Of a DNA stretch of 64,000 bases, positions 35,261 to 47,440 are shown piece after piece. How positions within the stretch are numbered: position 1 is the first letter of the stretch; each line of letters starts with the position of its first letter. The position numbers were made by a program, and so were the translations under genes. The stretch spans positions 82,916,875 through 82,980,874 of the forward strand of contig OY776121.1 of assembly GCA_963675135.1 (NCBI GenBank), given 5' to 3'. This stretch comes from Galeopsis tetrahit (Eukaryota; Streptophyta; Magnoliopsida; Lamiales; Lamiaceae). Under the pieces are notes generated by a model that was given only the letters and a program-made list of their open reading frames with translations, did not search any database and had not been told where the DNA came from.

Positions 35261-35571
35261 GTTTGCAAAAGGGTTTACTAAACCTTCAATGCTAGAAACG
35301 AAAGATTAAAGTTCTTACGCAGAAGAACGTGCTATTACAAGTACTGATCTTAGCAAAGTAATAACAACAAAAGCTTGAAAACACAAATACAAGGAGATCA
35401 AACTCCAAAATATGTTACGAAAACTGAAAATGTTCAAGAACACGAAGAACACTAAAAAACTTCAAATGATGCTTTAAACGGTAGATCTACCGATTAAAAC
35501 CTGAAAACAAGAGTTTGCTAGCCGATCGCTCGATGATCGGTTGAAACCTTGATGATGAACACGTAAAAGGT

Positions 35572-35589
35572 CCCCTCCTTCTAGCGCCA
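35572..35589 (-). promoter_or_regulatory. Primer binding site
   Basis: TGGCGCTAGAAGGAGGGG on the - strand, 2 nt inside the 5' LTR. It begins TGG, the complement of a tRNA CCA end. The tRNA species was not identified. Confidence 0.7.
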
Positions 35590-35591
35590 AA

Positions 35592-36326
35592 TGTTGTATG
35601 CACTTTAATCGGGTTGATTCGGATGTGGACTATTTGTTAGTACGATACAAACATATATGATTATCGGGGGTTATTACGTGTTTATACGGATAGTTATGAT
35701 GATTAACGAAGATAATATGAAGAACGAAGCAAGAACAATGAAGAACAAAGGATGTAGCTTCTTGGAGAAGCTAAAAGCTTTAGAGCTTTGGGAGAGTATA
35801 TTGCTTAGGGTAGGGTGATTTGGTGGAATAATGAATTTGTCTCTTACAATGAGCCTTTTAGGCATTATATAGTGGTTTTTGGGGTCTGTCGGCCCTTTAC
35901 ACGTGGCACAACCTTACTGGACCTGTCTTCTGCCCGAAAAGGTGATGGGACGGCGCATTTAATGCTAAACCGCCTCTGGTGGTCGTCCTCGGCGAGATGC
36001 CGAGAAACTGGAAAACCTGCTCGTCACTCGTCGCCGTGTTCGCCGGAGAGCCTGGTCGCCATGTCTTATGCTGTCTCCCAAAGCTTCAATACTTGTCTAG
36101 CTAAATATTAGTCTGCTCGCCAACATCTTTGGGCGAGCAGCAACTAACATGTGCTCGCCGACATTTGGGCGAGCACTCAATTATTACAAATACAATATAC
36201 AATATTTATATTATATTTTCTTCTTGTTGACTGGTCGTCGCAAGACTTTGTTGACTGGTCCTCGCCACGTAAACTGGTGACTGGGATTGAATTGTCAAAG
36301 ATTGACTTCATTGACTAGGTATAACA
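35592..36326 (-). repeat. 5' LTR (right LTR)
   Basis: 735 bp, TGTTGTATG...GGTATAACA. It differs from the left LTR at 10 single sites by my reading and lacks one 24-bp repeat unit. Confidence 0.95.
35865..35871 (-). promoter_or_regulatory. TATA box in the 5' LTR
   Basis: CACTATATAATGCC on the - strand, at a fitting place for the U3 promoter that drives gag-pol. Confidence 0.5.
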
Positions 36327-36331
36327 ATCAT

Positions 36332-37980
36332 CTTTTAGTTTCGTTTAATAAATTCAACATATTTTAACAATCACTCTAGTGGAATCGTATGTAATAACAA
36401 TCACTCTAGTGGAGGGTAAGAAGAATCATGCACATTGAACATGCAAACGGAAATTGAGGTTCGATATCCTTCTCAGAAGTGGTGGTGCTACTTTTTAAAT
36501 TAGTTTATCTGTTGTCAACATATTGAGTCAGTTTTAACTTTTAAGTGTGGTTTTTGTTGTTGTTGTTGGTGTTTGTATGTAATCATTGGGTCATGTAAGT
36601 TATAATAATTGCGGGTTTCATCTACCCGCGTTCAAGTGTGTTTTCTTTTTGTTATTGGTGTTTGCAATCATCTTTTCATGTAAGTTGTAATAATTGCAAG
36701 TTTCACCTATTCGTTTAAGCAGTGATGAAATCAGAAAAATTGGGTACAAAGTCCTTATTAATATTAATATAAAGACGAAATAATATTATACATATTAAAA
36801 AATTCAATACGTCTCATTTCATTATTTTAAACAGAACAAGTTGACTTCCTTTATGTTTTCAAGAATTTTTTTATTGTTCCAGTTTATAAAGGACAAAGTC
36901 GTGTCGAATTAGCGAAATCATACAATTAACCTTTGAGATTGTTGGCTAAGAATAACATTTGTCGCTCTTCGTATTTCACTCGGAGGGCGAGCTGGATTTG
37001 GATCGTTATGGTGGCTTGTTATATGTTTGTTCTGACTCGTACAAACCATTTTGTGCGTTTCAAGGCAACGTTTCGCGAACATTATTTTTCACACTTTTTC
37101 GAGAACTAGGGTTACGTCCTCTGTGGCAGATTATAATAACTAATGATGACACTCGTGGAAATGTTTGGGCGCGTTGATTGTGCTCCATGGAGTGATAGGA
37201 GGGATTTCTTTTTTGGGTCTAGTTTGATTGAACATTAGGTATAAAATGCTTTGACGAAGCTGGATAGCTAAAGTGGTTAAAGCACCACTACCTAGGCTTT
37301 AGATAAAATGCTTTAATTTTTTAGATTCCATGACAGGTCATTGCGATTTATGTGGTATGACCGTATGAATCAAAACATTTAATTTTGCTAATATTTTTTG
37401 ACATCACTGATAGCACGTTTTAATGATAGCAAGTGTTATATTTTTTCATAGACCATTAAAATTGTTCAAAGTGAAGCACAAAATAAAACATTAAATTTTG
37501 ATGATATATTTTTTTTTATTAATACCTCGCATGTTTCAGTGATGGCAAATGTCACATTTCTTTATAGATCGCTAAAACATTAAAACTATTTAGGTGAAGA
37601 AGAAAATAAAATATTAAAATTTACTGATACTTTCTAGTATCATAGTCTACCCCGTTTTAGCAAGTGTCATGTTTCTTAATAGACCACTAGAACTGTTCGA
37701 GTGAAGATGAAGAGAGAAGATAAAATTTTGTTGATATTTTTGTAATCATAAATTTTCATCATCATTCATATAATAAGCTATTAAGTATTAATTTATTATT
37801 ACTTGAACAAATATTCATATGAGCTTAATATTAATATTGGGCTACAGGCCTAATTCTTAATATTCTATTTATTGGTCTGGGCCACGGATTGAAGTGGGCT
37901 TAGCCCTGTAACAAAAAATAGTAGCTGTAGCCCAACAATATCATCTACTCCTCTGTCCTACACACACGAAGCAAACAACA
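36332..37980. other. Intergenic DNA and TIC22 upstream region
   Basis: No gene recognised. A block of about 90-110 bp is duplicated at about 36544-36635 and 36636-36712 (GTGTTTG, TCATGTAAGTT, TAATAATTGC, GTTTCA words). The ORF at 36959-37177 has no recognisable domain. The last 100 bp should hold the TIC22 promoter and leader. Confidence 0.4.
37253..37302 (+). mobile_element. tRNA-like short retroposed fragment
   Basis: GGATAGCTAAAGTGGTTAAA plus GCACC resembles a tRNA 5' half with a pol III A box (TAGCTAAAGTGG). It is flanked by the 12-bp direct repeat ATAAAATGCTTT (37241-37252, 37303-37314). About 50 bp; perhaps the head of a SINE. Confidence 0.4.
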
Positions 37981-40900
37981 ATGGAGTCTTCTGCAAAACC
38001 CTCGGTGGGCCCAACCCCCAACCCCTTCCTGTCGCTTTCTACCTTCATTCACCGAGTCGGCACTCAACTCGCCACGAGACTCGACGACACTAGACGGTTC
38101 GCGGCCGCTGCTTTTCCCGCCGTCCTGCCACCGCCACTGCCTTTCGCCTCCGTATCGCAGCGCCAGGGGAAACAAACGCCCGCGTCCGAATCTTCGCTTA
38201 ACTCGGAACATGTGGCCAGAAGGCTCGCCGGAACTTCCGTTTACACCGTAAGCAACACGAACAATGAGTTTGTGTTGATATCTGACCCTGATGGGGTTAA
38301 GTCCATTGGATTGCTATGTTTTCGCCAAGAAGATGCCGAGGCTTTTCTTGCTCAGGTAATTAACTAATTATCCTAATGAATGATTAATGCCTCTTTTATT
38401 TTTTATCTATTATATAGATATTTACTATTATATAGTAGATATTAGCACTTTCCTTTGCATTCCTTGAATAATTTATTGTTATACTAGTGTTCTGCCTTCA
38501 TGTTGCATAATTAATTGATACTTGCCTTTGGTTTGCTGCTGTGATTCATCATCATACAATTTCACTCGTTCTTAACGATTTTGTAGGTGAGATCAAGAAG
38601 AGGAGAAGTGAAAGGCGGGGCGAAAGTGGTGCCCATTACTCTGGACCAGGTGAGCATGCTTTATACACAGAATACAATAATTGTTATTTCTAAAGGCTAA
38701 ATTTTGTAATGCTGATTGGCAATTAAGAAAGAGTATGAAGAATCTTTAAGTTTAATGTAAAGTTTAACCGAAGGATACTAGTGCATTCATATAATAGTTT
38801 CTTCAAGGAGAGATGTATAGTGATGCAAAATTAAGTTGAGAACCTGAAAGGTTACTTAGGCTGGCAATTTATCAGAAAGGTTGTGCAATAGTCTTTGGAT
38901 TGGGCTAGTTTAAAGAAAGTAGGTTGGAACTCTGTAACGTAACTTTTGGAAAATACTTCTATATAACAATTTTTTTAGTATGGCTTTGTGAAATATGGCC
39001 TAAACTTGTACATTACACAATTGTTTTGCTGTTATAAAGTATAGTCACTTAGATGATTTCTTGTATGTTTAGTGAGGCTGGTCAATCAATCTTTTTAAAA
39101 ATTATGTACTCTTCCATATAACAAGCTTTATCGAAGCACTGATTTTGTTGGCAGGTTTACATGTTGAAAGTTGAAGGAATAGCATTCCGGTTTTTACCTG
39201 ATCCCGTTCAAATAAAAAATGCATTAGAGGTTGGTTCCTATGGCAGTTTCTGAGTTTTCTTTCAAGTGTATGGTCTTATAAATTTCTCTCAATTATATTG
39301 GATACATTTATAAGAACTTCAAAAATTATTTGGTATTTGGCTCTACTAAGCAGCGCGTATAATTAAACAAATGGCAAAGTGAAGGTAAAGAGCAAACTGC
39401 ATGATTTAATAAATGAAGATAACTGTCAATGCGACTAGTAATATGATTATTCCGGTCTATATCTCTGCAACTTTGTAAGACTCATTTTGGGCATTTCTCA
39501 TACCCAAAAAATGGAATAAGATCTCTTTTTTACTGACCAAAAAAAAAAGGAAAAGTAATATGATTATTCCAACTAGATTGAGAATCGTACATTTAACGAA
39601 TGTATATCACTATTGGCATTTAGTTAAATTCACTTGCAAGATGTTAAAGTGTTTTCCTCTGCCTGTTATGCAAGAAAATATGACTTATCTTTATGCGAAC
39701 ACTGTCATTCATATAGTTTACCCTTACTGACTTACTGCCGCTTAGATCCAAGGTGTTAAAAGGCAAAACACGAGTGCATATTCACCTAATGCACATTAAT
39801 TTCTTTTAAGAAGATGCTAATATCTCTGTTTCTTGCTAAAAGTATGTTGAGTGATGTAATTTTCTCTTAAAATAATATTTTTATCATTGTTAGATAAGAG
39901 CATCAGAGACCAAGAGTGGATTTGATGGAGTTCCTGTTTTTCAGGTATAGTCTAATACTCATAAGTTCATTTGACTCTTTTTCTTTAATTAATTTATCTT
40001 ACTTCATGCACAAATAGAGAGAGAAAAACATGATCTTGATGAGAACACATGAGGAGGTAGTCACAGAAGAACAATTACTAATAAAACCAAATTCCAAGTT
40101 AAAGTTCAGGCACTTTAGTAATATTCTTTCTGATTCGTTAGTGCGCGATAGGGATTCCCTATATCATTGATCTTTTTATCTGGACTTATATGTAATTTTT
40201 TTTATTTGCAGTCGGATCTTCTAGTTGTAAAGAAAAAAAATAAGCGTTATTGTCCCATTTATTTTCAAAAGGTACTCTTTTTTGTTTATAATATACCATT
40301 AGAAAATACTATTTAGTATTTAACTGTGGATTTGTTGCCTTGATCTCCAATTTTGTTGTACAGGAAGATATAGAGAAAGCACTTTCATTAGTGTCAAGAT
40401 CTTCCAGAGGACCTCAGAATATATTGGTACAAGTTCATATTTCTTTAATAACACAGAATTACCAATTCTTTTTTCAGTAACAGTAATCGCGATTCAGTAC
40501 TCACCAGGCATCACAGAAAAGCTTAAATCTGAATATATAACCAACACCATATTTTTCTCTTATTTACAGTTTGACCACTCTGAATTGAAATACAAAAAAA
40601 AGTAATTTTCCTGTGAAACCATATAATTAAGGGCAAACAAATTTTGCTGAACCTTGGAGCTAAGTTTATATGTTTGGATTGTATGGTTATTAATTATATG
40701 CGTGAATAATATTTTCATGTCATTTCTTTCAATTGTTCTATGCGTTTGAATATTGACAGGTTGGGAGTTTGGAGGATGTTCTGAAGAAAATGGAGGTAAT
40801 TGACTTAAAATTGAGCTTATGTCTGAAAATCTTACACATCCTATGCATGCGCACTTCCATTTGCAGATGGCCTTCATTTTGATTTCTAAGAAACAAGTTT

Positions 40901-41041
40901 TGCTGTTTCCTCGGGATTTGAACGAGTTTTTTTTTCCCCTTATGGCAGATAAGTGAGAAGAACTCTGGATGGGATGACTTAATTTTCATTCCACCTGGTA
41001 AAAGCCATTCTCAACACATTCAAGATGTTACAAAAGTATGA
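37981..41041 (+). CDS. TIC22: TIC22, chloroplast inner-envelope import protein
   Basis: Tic22 sits in the intermembrane space of the chloroplast envelope and helps pass preproteins from TOC to TIC. Eight exons: 37981-38355, 38587-38649, 39155-39229, 39894-39944, 40212-40271, 40364-40426, 40760-40795, 40949-41041. Every junction is GT-AG and all are phase 0. The product is 271 residues, close to the family's usual length. The first ~65 residues are Ser/Pro/Ala-rich with few acidic residues, as in a transit peptide. The family domain follows: LAGTSVYTVSNTNNEFVLIS, DAEAFLAQV, VEGIAFRFLPDPVQIKNAL, GVPVFQSDLLVV, and at the end VGSLEDVLKKME and DDLIFIPPGK. It reads intact. The second intron-rich half holds a small retroposed insertion. 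Probably the orthologue of Arabidopsis TIC22-IV. Confidence 0.93.
39454..39553 (+). mobile_element. Short retroposon in a TIC22 intron
   Basis: A 100-bp stretch ending CTGACC plus a run of A is flanked by the perfect 17-bp direct repeat AGTAATATGATTATTCC (39437-39453 and 39554-39570). A target duplication of this length and an A tail are marks of LINE-driven retroposition. I do not recognise the source sequence. Confidence 0.6.
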
Positions 41042-41817
41042 AGATTTGATTGCACAAGTTCCATTCGATGAGTCAGTAAGTATGCAAGTAAGTGCATTTT
41101 TTGCATAGCATACTTTATGTCGATGTTTGTCGACTATACAGATTCGTTTGCACATCCTGGTACATCGTCGACAAGCTGAAAGATAGTCTGGTTTTCAAAA
41201 CGAGGATCAAGATCCCATTTGATGGGGCTCATGAAAAAACTCACAAAATCCTTTTCTTTCTCCTCTTTATCTGTTCTTTGTACAATTTCTTCTTTCCTTT
41301 TAACTCATTTACTTTAGGAGCACAATATTGAATCTCTCAGAATGTACAATATTGTATCTGTACCTTTAATCAATTTTACTCGGAATTATATGTCAAATTG
41401 TTGCAATAGTGTTCGAATACGAAAGAGGATGTAGTTATATTTATCCTGATGGTTATTTCCGTGTTGGAGACTACTCATCGTACTTTGTTAACTCGTGCAG
41501 AAATCTCGTTGGAAAACAATATTCTTGCATTTACATCTGCTGCCATATTATTCTATTCTAATCTGCAGTTTATTTAGTGTCCAATCCTGTGCATGATGAG
41601 CCAATTGGACATGTTGTGGAGTATGGTCAGTATTTGAACATATGTAGATTGCTTTGGAATTCTTATTAACATTCTTTCTGATTAATTAATAACGAAATTA
41701 ACATCATACTTTCTGATTTAAGTTTTTAGTTACTTGAAGTGATTCCATGTAAAAGAGTTTGCTGATTTGTTATCCGGTATATGGACCGTATCCAATTCAA
41801 TTAGGTGCTGGCAAATA
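41042..41817. other. TIC22 3' flank
   Basis: Probable 3' UTR and downstream DNA; no further coding exon recognised. The short ORF at 41092 has no known domain. Confidence 0.4.
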
Positions 41818-42079
41818 CTCCCTCCGTCCCGCTATAAACTTCTCATTTCTTTTGGGTGTTTTGATTAAGAAATATGATAAAATAATAGATAAAGTATAAG
41901 TGATATGATGGTGAGAGAGAAAATAATAGATGGGTATTAGATGAAGTATGATAAAATAATAGATAAAGTAGAAGTGATGTGATTGAGAGAGAGAAAATAA
42001 TATGCCAAAAATGGAATGGGAAACTTATAGTGGGACATCTATAAAAGGAAAGTGGGAAACTTATAGTGGGACGGGGGAG
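41818..42079. mobile_element. Stowaway-like MITE
   Basis: CTCCCTCCGTCCCGCTATAA at the left and its inverse TTATAGTGGGACGGGGGAG at the right, with TA on both sides (41816-41817, 42080-42081). 262 bp, no ORF. The interior has a duplicated TATGATAAAATAATAGATAA block. Confidence 0.88.
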
Positions 42080-43677
42080 TATTATTTAATTAACTAAATA
42101 ACCCAAAACAGTCCATTTTTATTAAAAAAAACCACCAGCCATATGCAAAATTTACCATGTTATTCCAATTGTTGGGCTGAATTGAGCATTTTATTTAGTA
42201 TCGTTTTTTCCCCCACTCAATGTTTATTGGGCAAATAACTGTGTTTTGTTAATTTATAAATTTTACTCCATGTATTTTGATAACCAGGGGTCCAATAATT
42301 TATTAAGAATGACAGATAACTATGTTGAGGTTAGAAGTTGTACATCAATTTTTTTTATGTTTATTATTGCAGAAACTGCGAAAGACCAACGTACTTAATT
42401 AATTGAGTTTGGTATGCGAAATTAGTGAATCATTTAATTAGGTGCGATGTGAATATCAAACCTACTTGTAGTAATCTATATATATATTTTTTTAATTTGA
42501 AATTATAATAAAATAATGTATAAATTCTCAAATTAATGTTCTATTAGTTCTAATCCTTTCACCTAATAAGTATTTAAATTTTATATTTTGATTTACTAGT
42601 CATATTTTATCTACATCACATGGATGATATTTAAGACACAAATATATGATAATAAAGTACAAATGCGAGGCTCACAATTTCTAAGAATTAAATACAAAGT
42701 ACGTAGGAAGTTGACATTGCAACCAAAAAGTTGGTGTCATTTGTCAAAGCTCTCCTTGCAAGATTGCCCCTTGAGTACCCAATACAACCAATAAATTTTC
42801 AGCCGTTTTCATGTTTTGATAATTAAAATTGGAAATTAATATATTAATTAGATTATTATCGGCATCCAAAATGATTTATTTGCATCTATGGGGAAAATGT
42901 GCCATATGTTGTAGGGCGTAGAATATGAATAAATTTAAAAATGATTATTTCATTGACTCCTAAGTAATTGATACATTATTTTGTTTTGTGTCCACAAGTG
43001 TCACTATATCAGAACCAATTTTCATTAATGTATAATTTTTTATTTGAATACTTATTTATTTTGTTGTGTTATGATATTATGTATCAATTATCATTGTCTT
43101 AAACATACATTGCATTTATTAAATAGCCACCGGGATATTAGGGATGAATTAATTATATATACATGATTTGTAGTTTTGTACAAAATAAAATATCACAATA
43201 AAATTTTAATATTAGAATACCAAAGCAGTTAAGTTCCTGATCTCTTACATACTATTATGTGTATTCAATTATCTCTTATCTCAATTTTGCGTACTCATTT
43301 GATATCACTAATAAACACGTATATATTATTTATTTACATCATTAAATAATTCTCCGACCTTCGAGAACGTCCTGAATCAAATGGGTATTTGTTACTTCAA
43401 GTTTTGGACAAAAGGGCTAAGGGCACCATTGGAATTAAACAACAAAAGCCTGCCATACATGGAATAACCCTCATAATCTCACCCTTTTATCCCAATGCAA
43501 GAAAACCAACACTTGTTCCAAATTCATTGGTTTCACATACTTTGTCTACAAATTTCATCACTATTTATCATATAATTTTTTCTACACGTTTTTAGAAAGC
43601 TAGTGTGTGTATAATTATAAATCACCACCTATAATCTATAGCTTCTTAGCCTCATAAATCACTAGCTTGTTGTAACC
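42080..43677. other. Intergenic DNA and GUX upstream region
   Basis: AT-rich, no ORF of note. The last few hundred bases must include the promoter of the GUX gene; I cannot point to a confident TATA box or cell-wall regulatory site. Confidence 0.4.
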
Positions 43678-46600
43678 ATGGTATTCAAGAAGATGATGAA
43701 ATCCACTTCTACAAAATCTTTGATCATCAAAATCAACTTCTTTTGTTTGGCATTCTTCTTGGCCATCTACGTAATCATTCTACTCTTCCCTTCTGCCTCC
43801 GATTACCATCGACACGTTCGTTGCTCGTTTCTCGACTGCCATCATAAGGTAAGGTGAGCTAACTCTTTGGACAATGTATGTAGATTAATAAATTTCATGT
43901 TCATGCATATTATATTATATTAATCTTTGTTGATTAATTAACTACTAGGTGGAAAATGGGATCTTGATGAAAGCACAATTAGAAGAGGGAGGTAATGAAA
44001 AAAGAGTAAGGCCTAGAAGGGGTTTGATCAAGAGAGAAAAACCAAGTTTCTTGAAAGAGATGGGAAGAGGGTTGAAGATCGGAATGATAAACATGGAAGA
44101 CGAAGAATCATCGGAATGGGAACAACACGGCCACGTGTTCCCAATATCATTCGAAAACATTTCGGATTTTTTCAAATGGGAGGACATTTTCCCCGAATGG
44201 ATTGATGAAGAGGAAGAGTATTCGGGCTCGTCCTGCCCGGAGATTCCGATGCCCGAGTGGGACGAGTACGGGTACGTGGACGTGGTGGTGGCGAAGTTGC
44301 CATGCAAGAAACCGGAGGAGGGGTGGAATAGGGACTTGTTTAGGCTTCAAGTGCATCTCGTGGCGGCAAATGTGGCGGCGAGGAAGGGGCGTTGGGATTG
44401 GAATGGGAGGATTAAAGTGGTGTTTTTGAGCAAGTGTATGCCGATGGTGGAGTTTTTCGGGTGCGACGAGGCAGTGGTGAGGGAGGGGGAGTGGTGGTTG
44501 TATAGGCCGGAAAGGGGGAGGTTGGAGCAAAAGGTGGCATTGCCGGTTGGATCTTGCAACTTGGCTTTGCCTCTTTGGAATAAAGGTATGTTGATTGCTA
44601 CATTTCACTTGAATTTGATTTTAATTTGGGAGTTGGTAAATTTGGTGTGGGTTGTTTGTTAACAAGTTTGGTTCATGATTTTAAGTGACATATTCATTGT
44701 TGTTCTCTTTCTTATTGATTAGCAACAAAGTTAAGCTTCGTTTGTGCATTTGATAAACAAAAATATTTCAAAACATTGTTGTTCTCTTTCTTATTGATTA
44801 GCAACAAAGTTGAGCTTTGTTTGTGCATTTGATAAACAAAAATATTTCAAAACATTGTTGTTCTCTTTCTTATTGATTAGCAACAAAGTTGAGCTTTGTT
44901 TGTGCATTTGATAAACAAAAATATTTCAAAAAAAATAACAAAAATATTTCAAAACATTGTTGTTCTCTTTCTTATTGATTAGCAACAAAGTTGAGCTTTG
45001 TTTGTGCATTTGATAAACAAAAATATTTCAAAAAAAATAAACGTTTGTGCATTTGATAAACAAAAATATTTCAAAAAAAATAAGTGCGCCAGGTAGGGGT
45101 CGAACCTACGACTTTCTACTTAGGAAACAGACGCTCTATCCACTGAGCTACAGACGCTTATTACGTTATATAATTTGTGTTTTAATATTTTAAATGAGAA
45201 TTACTTGTCATTTTTTAAAGTTGGGGGCAACCTTTTGTTAGTGGTTAGAAAGATTTTTGGTTATTATGTCACATCTAAATTAAAACTTGTCACCCGAAAA
45301 TTATAATTGCTTATTACTATTACACCTAATCCACCTTGGCAAAATTAAAAATGAAAATTGAGACTTTGTTTTATGATAACTAAATTTTGTTACTTATTTT
45401 TTTATTTCAGTTTACAATTTTTTTACACTAAAATATGTACCATAGCTATATTTGCCTTATTTACACTAAAACTAACTGGAACCTTGGAGATAAAAGATGT
45501 TTACATAAAATAGAAATAGTTGGTGTGACTAAAAATCTCGATTTTATTTTGTACGTTGGTTGTCATATGATCCGATCAATTAAATTGAAAACGCATTGGT
45601 TATACACTTGTACTAGGAAATTCTGATACGAATATCAGGAGTATAATGTTAACAAAGTTTTATATAAATCAATTTTACAATAGATTGTTAGTATTACTTG
45701 TTTAATTAAAGAGGAGTCTTCTTCTAGGTGGATAGTCTTATGAATCATGAATGAGACGGAACTCCACTTTAGTATTTACGCGAGAATGAGACCGTCTAAT
45801 TACTAATTAACATAATAAAAACTCTAAATGCAGGAGAAATCAACGAAAGGTACGACGTGTCGAAAATCCAGGCCCTGACCCTTAAACCACGAAAACGGGA
45901 AGCCTACGCTACAGTTCTCCATTCCTCCGAATCCTACGTTTGCGGGGCAATAACCCTGGCCCAGAGCCTGCTCCAAACCCGAACCCGCCGCGACCTAATC
46001 CTCCTTCTCGACACCTCTATTTCGGAACCCAAACGCGAAGCTCTCTCCCGGGCCGGGTGGATCCTCCGGTTCATCAAACGGATCCGCAACCCGAAAGCCG
46101 AGAAAAACTCCTACAACGAATACAACTACAGCAAGTTCCGGCTATGGCAACTCACGGACTACGACAAGGTCATCTTCATCGACTCCGACGTCGTCGTTTT
46201 GCGCAACCTCGACATCCTCTTCCACTTCCCCCAAATGTCCGCCACCGGCAACGACGGCCATATCTTCAATTCCGGCGTCATGGTCATCGAGCCCTCCAAT
46301 TGCACCTTCCGCATGCTCATGAACCTCAGGGGGGAAATTGTCTCCTACAACGGCGGCGATCAGGGTTTCCTGAACGAGGTATTCGTGTGGTGGCACCGGC
46401 TGCCGCGGCGGGTTAATTTTCTGAAGAATTTCTGGTCCAATTCGTCGATTGAAAGGAGCGTGAAGGACGAACTGTTCGGGTCGGATCCTCCGGATGTGTA
46501 TTCGATCCATTACCTGGGGTTGAAGCCGTGGGCGTGTTACCGGGAGTACGATTGCAACTGGAATATTGGGGATCAGCGCGTATACGCCAGTGACGTGGCG

Positions 46601-46786
46601 CACGCGCGGTGGTGGAAGGTGCACGACGCAATGGAAGAGGGGCTGCAGAAGATGTGCCGCCTGTCCAAGAGGAGGAAGATTGAATTGGATTGGGAAAGGA
46701 AAGTTGCGAGAGAAATCGGGTTTCAGGATCAACATTGGAGCATCAATATTACTGATTCCAGAAGATCCAAAATTAATTTGATTTAA
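43678..46786 (+). CDS. GUX: GUX-type glucuronyltransferase (GT8, PGSIP family)
   Basis: GUX enzymes are Golgi type II membrane proteins that add glucuronic acid to the xylan backbone. Three exons: 43678-43848, 43949-44585, 45834-46786; product 586 residues. A short basic N-terminus is followed by a signal anchor at about residues 16-40 (IIKINFFCLAFFLAIYVIIL). The GT8 domain occupies the last exon: REAYATVLHSSESYVCGAI, then KFRLWQLTDYDKVIFIDSDV with the Mn-binding DxD (DSD) at about 386-388, HIFNSGVMVIEPS, YNGGDQGFLNE and the second metal/UDP site HYLGLKPW at about 495. The N-terminal part of exon 2 is acidic (WIDEEEEYSG) and then matches the stem region seen in this family. No break found. 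The nearest named relative is probably GUX2 by gene neighbourhood; GUX1 and others are possible. Confidence 0.92.
44694..45082. repeat. 80-bp minisatellite in GUX intron 2
   Basis: Four copies of a unit beginning CATTGTTGTTCTCTTTCTTA and ending ACAAAAATATTTCAAAA start near 44694, 44774, 44854 and 44957; a fifth partial copy starts near 45042. The unit contains CAACAAAGTT/GAGCTTTGTTTG, a weak hairpin. The array ends right next to the tRNA gene. Confidence 0.88.
45085..45157 (-). tRNA. tRNA-Arg (anticodon CCT)
   Basis: 73 nt on the - strand. Acceptor GCGTCTG pairs with CTGGCGC, with one T-T mismatch and G-T pairs. D stem GCTC/GAGC, anticodon stem TCTGT/GTAGA with loop TTCCTAA (anticodon CCT, decodes AGG), T arm GTAGG TTCGACC CCTAC, discriminator A. 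There is no intron and CCA is not encoded, as is normal for a nuclear gene. It lies antisense inside GUX intron 2. The acceptor mismatch could mean mild decay. Confidence 0.9.
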
Positions 46787-47019
46787 TTTCAATTTTGGGG
46801 GATTTTTTTTTTTTTTTTTTTGGATTTTATATTTTTATGTTCGTAGAGTGATAGATGTTCTTGATGTTTGGTTGTTGAATAAGGATATTAGCCCGGTAGT
46901 TACATGTAAATCCCGCATTTGTAATAAGTTTATTTCAGTTTAGATCCTTCCTACATTTGGATTACTTTTTATTAATCCAAAAACCAAAAACTCGTTTCTT
47001 GTTTTAAATGTTATTTTCA
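46787..47019 (+). other. GUX 3' UTR region
   Basis: Follows the GUX stop; it contains a T run and likely the polyadenylation region. No gene. Confidence 0.4.
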
Positions 47020-47440
47020 TTTGTTTGGGCCACTCAACCGCGGTTTGCCCAAAAACAGCCAAACGTAGGGATCAACGTGTCTCTACCCGTCGAGAACAGA
47101 GCATAGTTAGACGAGGCGACAAGCCACATGACACGCATACTGATACGACACAAGTGAATGACCCCAATTCAATATTGGTTATTGCTACATCTGATATCCT
47201 CATCCCACCTTGACACTGTAAGAATACAGAACCCTGGTTGGGGGATATAGATATATATGTTCCATTAGGGAACAACACTTTTGGGGTATTGACTAATGAC
47301 ACACAAGACTACAACATTGAACACTATGCCTCCCTTCGATATCCCATCCGGGTAGGGGGAATATAGGATTATGGATCATTTAGGATTGGGGAACCCTTTA
47401 TCGCGTTGATTCAAGCAGTTCAGAGCTCAAGAAACTGATT
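47020..47440 (+). pseudogene. Remnant of LINE ORF1 (zinc-knuckle) - tentative
   Basis: The + strand reads CLGHSTAVCPKTAKRRDQR, which has the GHS...CP half of the CCHC knuckle common in plant LINE-1 ORF1 proteins. Farther on, EPWLGDIDIYVPLGNNTF then GVLTND resembles the W..x..NxFxVL text after the knuckle in that family. Stops interrupt it. No reverse transcriptase is seen. Confidence 0.35.

Larger units (their letters stand above)
24611..36326 (-). mobile_element. Tat-lineage Ty3/Gypsy LTR retrotransposon, full length
   Basis: Two LTRs (24611-25369 and 35592-36326), each TGTTGT...TATAACA, flanked by the exact 5-bp duplication ATCAT (24606-24610, 36327-36331). The sense strand is -, so the right LTR is the 5' LTR. 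Order on the - strand: primer site, gag, protease, reverse transcriptase, RNase H, second RNase-H-like domain, integrase, 37-bp tandem repeats, antisense gene, polypurine tract. The second RNase H, lack of a chromodomain and antisense ORFs fit the Tat clade. The LTRs differ at 10 sites in about 735 bp plus one 24-bp repeat unit. gag-pol has two stops and two frameshifts, so the copy is recent but not autonomous. Confidence 0.95.

Noticed and set aside
36959..37177. 72-codon + strand ORF upstream of TIC22
   Set aside because: No domain, no convincing splice or start context; could be decayed transposon text, but nothing supports a gene.
46142..46792. 216-codon - strand ORF opposite the GUX catalytic exon
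   Set aside because: Shadow of a GC-rich coding exon; no domain.
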